A stretch of 64,000 nt of DNA from Pseudobacteriovorax antillogorgiicola (GCA_945865565.1 CAMBEK010000001.1:62001-126000), one strand, 5' to 3'. Positions 1 through 8,830 are shown, numbered from the stretch's first letter. Notes: generated by a model from the letters alone, not told the origin. Translations and numbers: made by a program.

Positions 1-1696
1 CCTCTCCACCTAGCTGCTCGTGGGCGGCCGACTCGCGGGCAAACTGCACGTGGAACCCATTAACATCAGAAACAAGGCGGACCTTCTCGTGGGTATGACG
101 ACCTGCCAGAACAGCAAACTCGCTTGCCATCACCTGCCGGTCTGCCCGCCAGGCAGAAACATTGACTGGTCCCGGATCGATGTTAAACCAACAAGTCCGA
201 CCGGCCTCGAGTGTCGCGCTTGCCGCGTGATCTAAAACCCCGTCGCTGTTGAAATGAAACGGGCCCTGGGACTTCACATCAAGTTGGGCTCTGATTGCAT
301 CAACTTGTTTGCCCGTGAAATCAAGACACATCGATCCAAGAGCCGGGTCCTGTACCAAGCCTGCCATCCTCGTCCATGCATCAAAAGCAAAGGTCCTGGG
401 AACGATCAACTCACGCTGATAAACTCCGGCGCGATTTTGAGCGGCAGGAATATCTACCGTCGCAGCGGTCCGCACGTAGGTGCCGCTTGGATCATTCGAT
501 GCAATCAGAAGAGATGCGCCCGCCGGCAAATCAGAAAGCGCCACGACTCCGTGAGCGTCGCTTGTTGAAGAAAATTCAGCGCCCGCAACATACACCTGTG
601 CCGCAGACACTGGATAGGCTCGGTCCCCACTGGATGGGGTCCGGTCATCAGTCAACTTCAGCCTGAGGCTGCTGCGACTGGAAGGTGCTGAAACCCGGCG
701 GAGTTTAACCTCCTGCGCAGCAGCATCATCTCCAGTGCGGGCCGCGTCTTCTTTGGTGGCGTGAATTCCAACCGTACCCGCAGCCGCTTGTAATTGATCT
801 TTGGAACCGCTGTCGCCAACGGCGAGCATGGCATGTTTGGAACCACCGGATGTGGGAAGGCGAACAAGCTCTGGTGGTAAGGCTAGTTGCTGCTGATTCG
901 CGGCAACAATGCCAGGGATCGCTGCCGGCGTTCCCGTGATCACGGGAACAACAACCAGCTGACCTGCGCGTGCAACGTAAAGCTCGGTGCGAACATGGTT
1001 GGCCGTCGCGGTCAAAATGCGCGTCTTGGCATCCCAGTGAAGGAGTGCGGGGTCGCGGGGATAAATTTGAATCGTCTTATCGTTGATCACACCAGAAAGT
1101 TCATCAATTGAAAACTCAACGGCCGAGCCGCTGTGGGAAAAAACGACTTCCGCCGGCTGCACGGAAAGCCCAACGCTTGTAGATAAAACATGAACAACCG
1201 GATGTTCGTCACCAAGGCTGATTGAAATTCCGCGATGTTCTGGTTCGTTGAATTCTGTTGGATCCAGATCTTCTACGGTAACGATAGCGTTCTTGCGCTC
1301 GACGTTTCCTGAGCGATCCTTTTTTTCTACGGCAATCAAAATTCCCTCAGACTGGTCCGCTACGTCAACTGATTGAACTGCGCCGGTCACGACAACCTGA
1401 GTAAATTGAGATGCCGTCATCGAGCCGGACCCCAGGATGTCGGCCAACACGGTCTTGGACGATGGCTTTAACGAGCGCTGTGTTTTTGAGGACTTTGGTT
1501 GAACCTGCACCGATCCATCGAGCGACGGCAAAAGTTCTGACTCTGTCATTTCAATCGCTGCAAAAGCACCATCGAGATTTTTTTTATGAGCGTACGCAGT
1601 TGCAGATATAAAATTTAAAAAAAGAATTGCCGCGGCCATCACCTCTACGAGTGATTGCGTGAACGTTGCCGCTGTGCGAATTACTGGCTTCATCAT
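1..1696 (-). CDS. Secreted protein with carboxypeptidase-regulatory-like (Ig-like) domain, C-terminus cut by window edge
   Basis: An open frame on the minus strand runs from ATG codons at 1696/1693 to the window edge with no stop, about 565 codons. It starts with a signal peptide: a basic n-region, hydrophobic VMAAAILFLNF and a likely cleavage after AYA near residue 36. The middle is rich in Ser, Thr, Val and Gly, as in beta-sandwich surface proteins. Around residues 375-430 a segment (AAQVYVAGAEFSSTSD, then GVVALSDLPAG) fits the carboxypeptidase-regulatory/Ig-like fold that introduces polypeptide-derived decoration domains. I do not recognise a full-length family, and the C-terminal function is not visible. 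A TATAAT box lies at 1750-1755 about 50 nt upstream. The ribosome binding site is weak, so either ATG could be used. The gene runs head to tail with yqeY but is separated from it by a terminator. Confidence 0.75.
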   Translation of the reverse strand, partial: MMKPVIRTAATFTQSLVEVMAAAILFLNFISATAYAHKKNLDGAFAAIEMTESELLPSLDGSVQVQPKSSKTQRSLKPSSKTVLADILGSGSMTASQFTQVVVTGAVQSVDVADQSEGILIAVEKKDRSGNVERKNAIVTVEDLDPTEFNEPEHRGISISLGDEHPVVHVLSTSVGLSVQPAEVVFSHSGSAVEFSIDELSGVINDKTIQIYPRDPALLHWDAKTRILTATANHVRTELYVARAGQLVVVPVITGTPAAIPGIVAANQQQLALPPELVRLPTSGGSKHAMLAVGDSGSKDQLQAAAGTVGIHATKEDAARTGDDAAAQEVKLRRVSAPSSRSSLRLKLTDDRTPSSGDRAYPVSAAQVYVAGAEFSSTSDAHGVVALSDLPAGASLLIASNDPSGTYVRTAATVDIPAAQNRAGVYQRELIVPRTFAFDAWTRMAGLVQDPALGSMCLDFTGKQVDAIRAQLDVKSQGPFHFNSDGVLDHAASATLEAGRTCWFNIDPGPVNVSAWRADRQVMASEFAVLAGRHTHEKVRLVSDVNGFHVQFARESAAHEQLGGE

Positions 1697-1749
1697 CACC
1701 CGATGAATCGGCGCAAAAGCGCGCTTCTTTACTTAGTCTGTGTACTTAA

Positions 1750-1755
1750 ATTATA
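1750..1755 (-). promoter_or_regulatory. Putative -10 box for the gene ending at the left edge
   Basis: The minus strand reads a consensus TATAAT here, 54 nt before the ATG at 1696. No convincing -35 hexamer is visible at 16-19 nt. The box sits just after the yqeY terminator, which fits an independent start of transcription. Confidence 0.4.
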
Positions 1756-1770
1756 GCTTATTGCTGAACG

Positions 1771-1801
1771 AAAAGCCCCCGCAGCAGACGCCAGCGGGGG
1801 C
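1771..1801 (-). terminator. Intrinsic terminator after yqeY
   Basis: Arms GCCCCCGC (1775-1782) and GCGGGGGC (1794-1801) pair perfectly around an 11-nt loop. On the minus strand the hairpin is followed by TTTTCGTT. It lies 22 nt after the yqeY stop and would end the psd-pyk-CYTH-yqeY transcript. Confidence 0.85.
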
Positions 1802-1823
1802 CTAGGGAAGTCGTCGAATTTGG

Positions 1824-2261
1824 CTATTTTGCTTCGATCCGCTTTTTAATCAACTCACTCACCATCTTACCATCTGCACCGCCACCGAGCTGGGCGAGAA
1901 CCTGTTTCATCAAGACGCCAAACGTCCGATCGGTCGTGGATGCGAAGACAGCTTCAATGGCTCGCGCAGTTTCCTCTGGTCCAATTTTTTTGGGAAGGTA
2001 GCGTTCTACCACTTCAATTTCTTTGTGAATTTCGGCTTTTTTTTCCGCATCTGGAAATTCATCCACGGCTTTCAGAAGTTTCTTCTGATATGAAGCCACC
2101 ACCTTCATCACTCCAGCCTCGTCAAGTTCCTCATGGATGTTGACGGCAGACTGCGCATATTTGACCTCGCTGAGAATCATGCGAAGAACGCTCATCGTTT
2201 TTTGATCGCGAGCCTTCATCGCCGTCTTCAGATCTTCGCTGAGTTTTTCCCTGGTTCCCAT
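1824..2261 (-). CDS. yqeY: GatB/YqeY domain protein
   Basis: This 145-aa protein matches the stand-alone YqeY family, whose fold is the tail domain of the GatB amidotransferase subunit, in both length and pattern: SEDLKTAMKARD near the N-terminus, ERYLPKKI in the middle and GADGKMVSELIKKR at the C-terminus. YqeY is thought to bind tRNA or stabilise tRNA-dependent amidation, but its exact role is unsettled. It is the last gene of a four-gene operon and starts 3 nt after the stop of the CYTH gene. A GGAG sequence lies just upstream of the ATG. An intrinsic terminator follows. The family call is firm and the cellular function is not. Confidence 0.9.
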   Translation of the reverse strand: MGTREKLSEDLKTAMKARDQKTMSVLRMILSEVKYAQSAVNIHEELDEAGVMKVVASYQKKLLKAVDEFPDAEKKAEIHKEIEVVERYLPKKIGPEETARAIEAVFASTTDRTFGVLMKQVLAQLGGGADGKMVSELIKKRIEAK

Positions 2262-2264
2262 TTT

Positions 2265-2861
2265 TTATCTCCGTGAATTCATGAATTTACGTACGTTATC
2301 CGGAAGCGACTCCGCAAAGAGCAGTTCGAAAAGGGAGTGGCTGCTGCGGCGTTCAGAATGAAATCCAAACAATACTTCAAAGTGGCCGATGGTAGACAAG
2401 GCTTCCTCGCGGGACGCTTTTTTCGTTGCCTCAAATTCGACACACTGAACCGTCTTTCCATCTCCAGACCGGGCGCTGTAGTGAACGACTTCACAATCGT
2501 CAAAATAGAAAACAAGGATATTTTTCTCAATACTTCCAGCCCAAAGCACGTTCAACGGCTGCAGAAATGCCTCTATTGCAGCCGACTGGTTGCCAGCCCT
2601 GAGGTCGAGGTTCAAATTGACTTCCGTCCGGCATTCAATGTCTGCGCCAGTGGACTTGATGGTGAGTTGTTGCAATTCCTTGTCGATCCGGTGACGGACA
2701 ACATGATTCGGCATGGCTTGGACGACATAATAGGTGTCGGTAACTTTGAGACTCTTGGATTGGGCCGGCTTCAGTTGCCTTGCAACGGCCGCAAACGCAG
2801 CCAGATCATAGGCGGCATCCACAAGATATTTATGCTCAATCTCTTGATACTTGAGCATCAC
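2265..2861 (-). CDS. CYTH-domain protein (class IV adenylate cyclase/triphosphatase superfamily)
   Basis: This 198-aa protein opens with EIEHKYLV, the ExExK metal-binding signature of the CYTH superfamily (CyaB-type adenylate cyclases, thiamine triphosphatases, inorganic triphosphatases). Alternating basic and acidic residues follow (VVRHRID, TIKST, CVEFEATKK), as expected for the triphosphate tunnel. Members hydrolyse or cyclise triphosphorylated substrates with a divalent metal. The substrate cannot be told from sequence. The start overlaps the end of the pyruvate kinase-like gene by 4 nt (ATGA), which implies translational coupling, and yqeY follows after 3 nt. A second Met is the next codon and could also serve. 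Confidence 0.8.
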   Translation of the reverse strand: MMLKYQEIEHKYLVDAAYDLAAFAAVARQLKPAQSKSLKVTDTYYVVQAMPNHVVRHRIDKELQQLTIKSTGADIECRTEVNLNLDLRAGNQSAAIEAFLQPLNVLWAGSIEKNILVFYFDDCEVVHYSARSGDGKTVQCVEFEATKKASREEALSTIGHFEVLFGFHSERRSSHSLFELLFAESLPDNVRKFMNSRR

Positions 2862-4321
2862 ACCAACTGTTGAACCGTGAACAGGTTCGAGGCCTCGCGC
2901 CCTAGTGACGAGATTGTCACGGAAATAAAAATAATCCGGTCACCCGCCTTCAGCCAGCTGTCACGCAACAGCCGATCGTTGACCACCGGCAAGACATCGT
3001 CGATTTTTGGATCCACACCAAGGACAAGTCCGTCAACACCACGAACCACGGACAGTTTTCGCAGGACGTCTGGTGAAAAGGTCACTGCAATGATTGGAAC
3101 CGGAGCGCGGAACGATGCGAGTTTCAAGGCAGTATTGCCAGCTTTTGTGATGCAGACAATTGCCTTGGCCTGCACCCGGCGCGCTGTCCGGTAGGCCGCA
3201 AATGACACGGCGTCCATTTCCGTGGCGACCGTTGGTGCGAGCTTTACCCAATTAGGCTCTTCGCCCGTCTTGCTTTCGATGTCTTCTATGGTCCGACGCA
3301 TGACCTGCAACGCCTGGGCGGCATATTTGCCGTGGGCGACCTCTTCCGAAAGGATGACGGCGTCCGTGCCGTCAATAACAGCATTTGCAATGTCGGAAAC
3401 TTCGGCGCGGGTAGGGGTCACATTGCGGCGCATGCTGCCCAGCATTTCACTTGCCGTCAGAACGAGTTTTGCGTGATCGTTGCAGCGCTGGATGATTTCT
3501 TTGGTAATCATCGGAATTTGCGCTGGATTCATTGACAGGGCCAGGTCTTTTCGCGAGATCAGAACACCGTCCACAACTTCCAGAAGTTGATCCAGGTTTT
3601 CATAGATACCAACTGAATCCACCCGCAGGATCATCCACGGAGCCGACGCCATTCCAAAGGACTTGGATTGGGCTGCAACAAATTTCCGAAAGTCCTGAAT
3701 CTCTTCCGAAGATTCAACCCCTGGTAAAACCAGAAAATCAAACCCCTTGGCCAACAACCCATCGAGTTCCGGTGACTTGTAGTCGGCAAGGACGGGGAGC
3801 TTTCTGGTGGCTGGGATGTGAATGTCGGTATCTGGATAAACCGTGCCACCTTGGACTGTCTCGGCTTCGATTTTGCGGCCTGCGGAGGCCGTTACCCGCA
3901 GCACAACATTCCCGTAACCGATGTATATCAAAGCATCTTTCTTGAATAGTCCGTCCCATTGCCGGCTTTGAATTTCAAAGGTCGCACGGGACCCCACTTC
4001 ACCAATCGTGACGCTTTCACCAAAGGAGATTTCCTTCGGTTCGGCCAAACCAACAATCGACGCGCGGGCGCCTTCTTGAAGGTCAATCATGATGGGCGGC
4101 ATGGTTTTTTTTGCCGTTCCGCCGGTTTTTTTAAATTTTTCAAAACCACTGCGCAGTTGATCAATGAACCTGGGCATTTGCTCTGCCGTTGCGCGATTTA
4201 AAACGAGTCGCAGTGCATCGACGTCCTCACCCAGAACCTGCTCGGCTCGGGCATCGTCCAAAACTCTGGATTCGAAGGACCATACAATCTTGGTGCGGCG
4301 ACCATCTTTTGTCAGAGACAT
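2858..4321 (-). CDS. Pyruvate kinase homologue with degenerate active site (probable pseudoenzyme)
   Basis: The 487-aa protein aligns along the whole pyruvate kinase fold: N-terminal RRTKIV, a B domain, PTRAEVSDIANAVIDGTD at about 303-320 and a C-terminal alpha/beta domain. Key residues differ. The RLNFSHG loop reads RLVLNRA (38-44). The catalytic Lys and metal-binding Glu of KIE are Arg233 and Asp235 (RVD). ARGDLG reads SRKDLA, and TATQML reads TASEML. The Asp of the DL motif and the Asp of KDL remain. Family knowledge makes phosphotransfer to ADP unlikely. A regulatory or substrate-binding role is possible. It is placed between psd (1-nt gap) and the CYTH gene (4-nt overlap), with a GGGAG ribosome binding site inside the psd end. 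A true pyruvate kinase would be expected elsewhere in the genome. Confidence 0.8.
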   Translation of the reverse strand: MSLTKDGRRTKIVWSFESRVLDDARAEQVLGEDVDALRLVLNRATAEQMPRFIDQLRSGFEKFKKTGGTAKKTMPPIMIDLQEGARASIVGLAEPKEISFGESVTIGEVGSRATFEIQSRQWDGLFKKDALIYIGYGNVVLRVTASAGRKIEAETVQGGTVYPDTDIHIPATRKLPVLADYKSPELDGLLAKGFDFLVLPGVESSEEIQDFRKFVAAQSKSFGMASAPWMILRVDSVGIYENLDQLLEVVDGVLISRKDLALSMNPAQIPMITKEIIQRCNDHAKLVLTASEMLGSMRRNVTPTRAEVSDIANAVIDGTDAVILSEEVAHGKYAAQALQVMRRTIEDIESKTGEEPNWVKLAPTVATEMDAVSFAAYRTARRVQAKAIVCITKAGNTALKLASFRAPVPIIAVTFSPDVLRKLSVVRGVDGLVLGVDPKIDDVLPVVNDRLLRDSWLKAGDRIIFISVTISSLGREASNLFTVQQLV

Positions 4322-4322
4322 T

Positions 4323-5279
4323 TCAAACTCCCTCCATGAGCGACTGGCCCATCAGTATAGGCCGGTTGCCGGCGGCTTGGACAGGTTTAAGGAATTTTGT
4401 CGCAGCATCGTTCAACACGATAACCACGGTAGACCCGAGAAGAAAGGCGCCCAATTCGTCACCTGCACCAACTTTCATCATGCCGCCAGCAGCGCTATGA
4501 CCGGCCTCTGGATTTCCGTTCAAATTCCAGTTTCTTTGGGCTTGGGGCCAGACAATGGCAGAGTTGGTGGAAAATCCCGGCAGAAGGTGGGTGGTCATCC
4601 GCCCGACATTGAATGCCCCGACCATGACGACGTGTGCCATCATCTGTTGTCCTTCTGGATTCGATTTTGCTCCGTCAAGGTCCGCCGTCAAAGCGATATC
4701 GAAAACAAGCCGCTCGTTCCGCAAAAAGAGATCTGGGAAAAACCGCACAAAGGGCTCATTGACGGGCCACAGGTCGCCGGGGATGTGTCGCACGGCTTGG
4801 ATCAGGCCGCTGACGGGAGCGTGAACCCGGTGGTAATTGTGTGGCGCCAAATAAACCGTCGTAAACCATTTGAAATTGGCAGATTGCGTCGCATGCAAAA
4901 CGGAATCATTACCCCAGACTAGCTCGGCAGGGTCATAGTCAATCCCCTTTGCCTGAATGGCAGCCCCGTGGTGCAGGGGAGCCGACCACGCAAGGTAGCC
5001 ATCGGCAGGCGAGACGTAACGAGAGCGGGCTGGCCGCAGTCCCGGGCGCAAGTGCCTGATGAACAAATCTTCGATGGAAGCATAGGAGCCAGGGTCAGCC
5101 ATTTGGGCTTCGCCCATATTCAAACGAAAGATATGCACAAACAGTGAGTTAGCCAATCTCTGCAGGGGCGCCGGAAGTTGCAGGCGCGCAAGCCATCCGG
5201 TGGCAAGGCTCACGGCATTTCTTGGAAGGATTCCCAAAAAGAACCGAAGGGTTACGAATCGAATTTGCAGAGTATTCAT
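4323..5279 (-). CDS. psd: Phosphatidylserine decarboxylase proenzyme
   Basis: The 318-aa protein carries the Psd signatures: SIEDLFIRHLRPGLRP, SPADGYL, YLAPHNYHRVHAPVSG and, near the C-terminus, ELGAFLLGSTVVIVL. The LGST motif is where the proenzyme cleaves itself, turning Ser into the pyruvoyl cofactor of the small alpha chain. The enzyme converts phosphatidylserine to phosphatidylethanolamine at the inner membrane, and its length fits the E. coli-type (type I) form. It is the first gene of the minus-strand operon and is divergent from trmFO across 129 nt that must hold both promoters. The pairing of psd with a pyruvate kinase-like gene and a CYTH gene is unusual. Confidence 0.93.
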   Translation of the reverse strand: MNTLQIRFVTLRFFLGILPRNAVSLATGWLARLQLPAPLQRLANSLFVHIFRLNMGEAQMADPGSYASIEDLFIRHLRPGLRPARSRYVSPADGYLAWSAPLHHGAAIQAKGIDYDPAELVWGNDSVLHATQSANFKWFTTVYLAPHNYHRVHAPVSGLIQAVRHIPGDLWPVNEPFVRFFPDLFLRNERLVFDIALTADLDGAKSNPEGQQMMAHVVMVGAFNVGRMTTHLLPGFSTNSAIVWPQAQRNWNLNGNPEAGHSAAGGMMKVGAGDELGAFLLGSTVVIVLNDAATKFLKPVQAAGNRPILMGQSLMEGV

Positions 5280-5408
5280 AGAACAAAATTGGTAGCACGG
5301 CAGGCGACGAAATCCTACCGCCTTCAGAACACTTGACGGTGGTAGGGCAACCTTCCTCGTGCTAGGAACAGCGCCTTATGAAACATCCATTCATCACGAG
5401 TAGGGTGC
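5280..5408. promoter_or_regulatory. Divergent promoter region between psd and trmFO
   Basis: This 129-nt gap separates two outward-facing genes. On the plus strand a TTGACG at 5333-5338 resembles a -35 hexamer, but no good -10 follows at the right spacing. CTACCGCC near 5316 and GGTGGTAG near 5338 nearly form an inverted repeat. No stronger signal is visible. Confidence 0.3.
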
Positions 5409-6854
5409 ATGACCATCAAAACTGAAGTCTCGTCGGGCGTCCGCAATCCTGAAAGTGTCGTGTCGGTTCATGTCGTCGGCGGTGGCTTGGCCGGGACCGA
5501 GGCTGCGTGGCAAATTGCGCGGGCTGGCATTCCGGTTACCCTGCACGAGATGCGCCCGGTCAAGATGACGGCGGCACATCAGACCGGCAACCTGGCCGAA
5601 CTTGTTTGTTCTAACTCCATGAAATCATTAGATGAATCATCGGCCCCCGGCCTCCTTAAATCCGAGATGACGGCCCTCGATTCCCTGATCATCCGATCTG
5701 CGACCAAAGCCCGAGTCCCGGCGGGGCAAGCCTTGGCGGTGGACCGGATCATTTTTGCTGAGGCCGTCAAAGAGGGACTTTTGGACTCTGGCCTGGTCAC
5801 CATTGACGGCCAAGAGGTTACCAGCCTGCCGACGCCCGAGGAGGCCGCCGCCCGAAACGAATACTGGATCGTTGCCAGTGGGCCTTTGACCTCGCAACCT
5901 TTGGCGGAAGCCATTCAAAAAATCACAGGATCGGAGCGAAGTTTATATTTTTATGATGCGATTGCTCCCGTCTTGGCAGCCGAATCGATCGACATGGAAC
6001 ACGCCTTTCGTGCTGACCGGTATGGCGATGCGGAGACTGGCGATTACCTCAATCTTCCTCTGAATCGTGAGGAATATGAGGCGTTTATCGACGCCGTAAT
6101 CGCTGCCGAGAAAATGCCCCTCCATGATTTTGAAGAGCCCAAATATTTTGAATCCTGCCTGCCGATTGAAGTGATGATCGAGCGTGGGCGGGACACCCTG
6201 CGCTTTGGCCCCATGAAACCAGTCGGTCTGACCGACCCTCGGACTGGGCACCGTCCCTGGGGAGCGATTCAACTGCGGCAGGAAAATCAGGAGGCCACCA
6301 TGTACAGCATGGTCGGGTTCCAAACCAAAATGAAGTGGCCCGAACAAAAGCGGGTTTTTTCGATGATCCCGGCCCTGCGTCAGGTCGAGATCCTGCGCCA
6401 CGGTTCCATCCACAGGAACACCTACCTGAAGAGTCCGGAATTCCTGGCCCATGACTTCTCTTTTAAGGGTTCACCAAGAGTGTTTTTGGCGGGTCAAATC
6501 AGTGGCGTCGAAGGCTACACCGAGTCTGCAGCGATCGGACTGCTTGCCGGACGCGCCTGCGTTGCAAAAATCCGGGGCGAGTCCTTTGTCATGCCGCCGC
6601 GCGACACGATGATCGGAGCCCTTGGCCGGTATGTAACAGAAGGCTGCCTTGGGCCGTATCAGCCGATGAATGCGAATTTTGGCTTGCTGCCGCCACCAGC
6701 GGCCCCTGAATCAAATCAAGGTTCTGGCGAAGCACCACGCAAAAAAATAAAAAAGTTAAGCAAGGCTGACCGCAAGTCAGTGATGGCCGACCGCGCCAGG
6801 TTGTCATTTACGACATGGCAGCATTGCACATCGCCGCAAAATCAGCAGCTTTAA
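5409..6854 (+). CDS. trmFO: Methylenetetrahydrofolate--tRNA-(uracil-5-)-methyltransferase TrmFO
   Basis: TrmFO uses methylene-tetrahydrofolate and FAD to make 5-methyluridine at position 54 of tRNA. The 481-aa protein has the FAD-binding VVGGGLAGTEAAWQIA near residues 22-37, HEMRP, AELVCSNSMKS with the catalytic-type Cys at 67, SCLPIEVMIERG, and the C-terminal GVEGYTESAAIGLLAG. All are family signatures. The tail after the family core is long and basic (RKKIKKLSKADRK), and its end overlaps the convergent tpiA gene by 47 nt. This folate-dependent enzyme occurs in Firmicutes and several deltaproteobacterial lineages and replaces TrmA, which helps with the taxonomic guess. Confidence 0.95.
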   Translation: MTIKTEVSSGVRNPESVVSVHVVGGGLAGTEAAWQIARAGIPVTLHEMRPVKMTAAHQTGNLAELVCSNSMKSLDESSAPGLLKSEMTALDSLIIRSATKARVPAGQALAVDRIIFAEAVKEGLLDSGLVTIDGQEVTSLPTPEEAAARNEYWIVASGPLTSQPLAEAIQKITGSERSLYFYDAIAPVLAAESIDMEHAFRADRYGDAETGDYLNLPLNREEYEAFIDAVIAAEKMPLHDFEEPKYFESCLPIEVMIERGRDTLRFGPMKPVGLTDPRTGHRPWGAIQLRQENQEATMYSMVGFQTKMKWPEQKRVFSMIPALRQVEILRHGSIHRNTYLKSPEFLAHDFSFKGSPRVFLAGQISGVEGYTESAAIGLLAGRACVAKIRGESFVMPPRDTMIGALGRYVTEGCLGPYQPMNANFGLLPPPAAPESNQGSGEAPRKKIKKLSKADRKSVMADRARLSFTTWQHCTSPQNQQL

Positions 6855-7623
6855 GGGAAGCTCCGCCGACCAGTCCGCCGTCAATGTCTGGCTGGCTCAA
6901 CAAACCGGCGATATTGGCCGGGTTGGCACTGCCGCCGTAAAGGATGCGCGCTCGCACCGCAAATTCGCTGCCAAGAATTTCATCGCAAACTTTTCGAATG
7001 AAACCGTGAACTTCCTGCGCCTGTTCCAGCGTTGCAGAAAGTCCGGTGCCGATGGCCCAAACTGGTTCATAGGCAATCACAATGGAATCCGAAAGGTCGC
7101 CTGGATAAAACCCCTCGCGGTTTTGAACAGGTCCGTGATTTTTTAGTGCATTCAACACCGCACCCAACTGGTGGCTGACGACCTGAAAGGTCGCCCCAGA
7201 TTTTCTTTCCTCCAGGGTTTCGCCAACACAGACAACAGGAGTGACTGCATTTGATATGGCAGTAATCGTTTTTTTTGCGACCGAATCATCCGTCTCGGCA
7301 AAATACTGACGGCGCTCACTGTGCCCAACGAGCGTGGTGCGAATGCCAATATCGGTCAGCATCATTGCCGAAACTTCACCGGTGAATGCTCCACTGGCCT
7401 CAAAGTGCATGTTTTGCGCAGCGGCAGCAAACCCGCGTGCGCGCGTGGCAGCAAGCGTTGCATGAAGTTGCGTAAACGGTGCCGCAAATAATATGTCGAC
7501 GTGGTTGCTGACCCCGGGTCTGAGGGCCGCAGAAAATGCCGTGAAAAAAGGTTCTATCTCCGCCAGGCGCATGTTCATCTTCCAGTTGCCGGCGAGCAGT
7601 TTTTTTCTCTTCGATGCAGTCAT
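6808..7623 (-). CDS. tpiA: Triosephosphate isomerase
   Basis: The 271-aa TIM-barrel enzyme interconverts dihydroxyacetone phosphate and glyceraldehyde 3-phosphate. It shows LAGNWKMN near the N-terminus (catalytic Lys), VGHSERR (catalytic His), AYEPVWAIGTG (catalytic Glu and loop 6) and ILYGGSANPANI with DGGLVGGASL (phosphate binding). GGAG lies 8 nt before the ATG. It is downstream of pgk with a 16-nt gap, so the two glycolytic genes form an operon. No gapA is adjacent on this side. The 3' end overlaps trmFO. Confidence 0.96.
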   Translation of the reverse strand: MTASKRKKLLAGNWKMNMRLAEIEPFFTAFSAALRPGVSNHVDILFAAPFTQLHATLAATRARGFAAAAQNMHFEASGAFTGEVSAMMLTDIGIRTTLVGHSERRQYFAETDDSVAKKTITAISNAVTPVVCVGETLEERKSGATFQVVSHQLGAVLNALKNHGPVQNREGFYPGDLSDSIVIAYEPVWAIGTGLSATLEQAQEVHGFIRKVCDEILGSEFAVRARILYGGSANPANIAGLLSQPDIDGGLVGGASLKAADFAAMCNAAMS

Positions 7624-7639
7624 GAGGCGTCTCCAATAA

Positions 7640-8830
7640 CTACTTCAAAAGCACCTTGATGCCAGGCAATGCGCGGCCTTCCAGGAACTCAAGCGCCGCA
7701 CCACCACCGGTGGAAATGTGCGTCATTTTGGCTGCAACCCCCGCCATGTTGACGGCAGCAACGGAGTCTCCACCACCGATGACCGTTTTACCAGGACAGG
7801 CCGCCATGGCGTGAGCCACAGCCATCGTGCCCTTGGCGAATGCTGGCCACTCAAAAACTCCCATCGGGCCGTTCCATAAGATGGTACGCGAACGGCGGAT
7901 GACGCCCTCATAGGCGGCAATTGTCTTGGGACCGATATCGAGACCCATCAGCCCTGCGGGAATGTCCGGGCCGCCGACTTCGACTGCAGCAGAATTTTCA
8001 GAAAACTCGGCAGCGCAGACATGATCGACTGGCAGGTGCACCATGACACGGCGCCGGTCGGCAGTCCGCATGATGGTTTCCACGAGGTTCATCTTGTCTT
8101 CTTCAACCCGCGACTTACCAACGTCGACACCCTTGTACTTGAGGAATGTGTAAGCCATTGCACCGCCGATGACGAGGTTGTGGCAATGGTTGAGGAGGTT
8201 CATGATGACCCCGATCTTGTCGGAAACTTTCGATCCACCCACAATCACCGTGAACGGTGGCTCTGCAGACCTCAGGAGCGACTCAAGGGCGTTGACCTCG
8301 CGCTGAATGAGAAGTCCAGCTCCGCGTTTTTCTGGTGGAAAAATTTCTGCCGCAGCATCAACCGACGCATGCTCACGATGAACGGTGCCAAAGGCATCGT
8401 TGACGTAGAAATCAAAACCCTCGGTCAAGACACGGGCGAAGTCTTTGTCGTTTTTTTCCTCGCCGTCTTGATAGCGCAGATTTTCCAGTAGCATGATCTG
8501 ACCAGGGTCAAGGCGGCTCAAAACCTGGATGGCTGGCTCGGTTCCGTAGTCCGCACAAAAGACAATGTCACGTCCCAGAAGTTCGGCAAGGTGAACACCA
8601 ACTGCCTCCAAGGAATCGTCTGGCGAATGGGCACCTTTTTTGGGACGGCCCAAATGACTGCACATGACTAATTTGGAAGTATGCTCAAGGATATACTGGA
8701 TCGTTGGCAGGGCTTCGCGAATCCGGGTGTCGTCCGTGATAACCCCGTTCTTGATGGGAACGTTAAGGTCTAGTCGCAAGAATACTTTCTTGCCGCGAAT
8801 ATCCAGATCTTCAAGCCTGCGAAGTTGCAT
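7640..8830 (-). CDS. pgk: Phosphoglycerate kinase
   Basis: The enzyme transfers phosphate between 1,3-bisphosphoglycerate and ADP. The 396-aa product has KKVFLRLDLNVPIKNG at the N-terminus, SHLGRPKKG, LLENLRYQDGEEKND, FTVIVGGSKVSDKIG, WNGPMGVFEWPAF and GGGDSVAA near the C-terminus, so both Rossmann-like lobes are complete. The frame is open upstream to 9220, but the ATG at 8830 has a good ribosome binding site (CAGGAG, 6 nt away) and gives the normal family length, so the upstream extension is rejected. It is transcribed with tpiA and diverges from the gshB-like gene. Confidence 0.96.
   Translation of the reverse strand: MQLRRLEDLDIRGKKVFLRLDLNVPIKNGVITDDTRIREALPTIQYILEHTSKLVMCSHLGRPKKGAHSPDDSLEAVGVHLAELLGRDIVFCADYGTEPAIQVLSRLDPGQIMLLENLRYQDGEEKNDKDFARVLTEGFDFYVNDAFGTVHREHASVDAAAEIFPPEKRGAGLLIQREVNALESLLRSAEPPFTVIVGGSKVSDKIGVIMNLLNHCHNLVIGGAMAYTFLKYKGVDVGKSRVEEDKMNLVETIMRTADRRRVMVHLPVDHVCAAEFSENSAAVEVGGPDIPAGLMGLDIGPKTIAAYEGVIRRSRTILWNGPMGVFEWPAFAKGTMAVAHAMAACPGKTVIGGGDSVAAVNMAGVAAKMTHISTGGGAALEFLEGRALPGIKVLLK

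Noticed and set aside
20-1611. Several plus-strand open frames of 60-100 codons
   Set aside because: They are antisense to one continuous minus-strand secreted-protein gene and show no ribosome sites or motifs.
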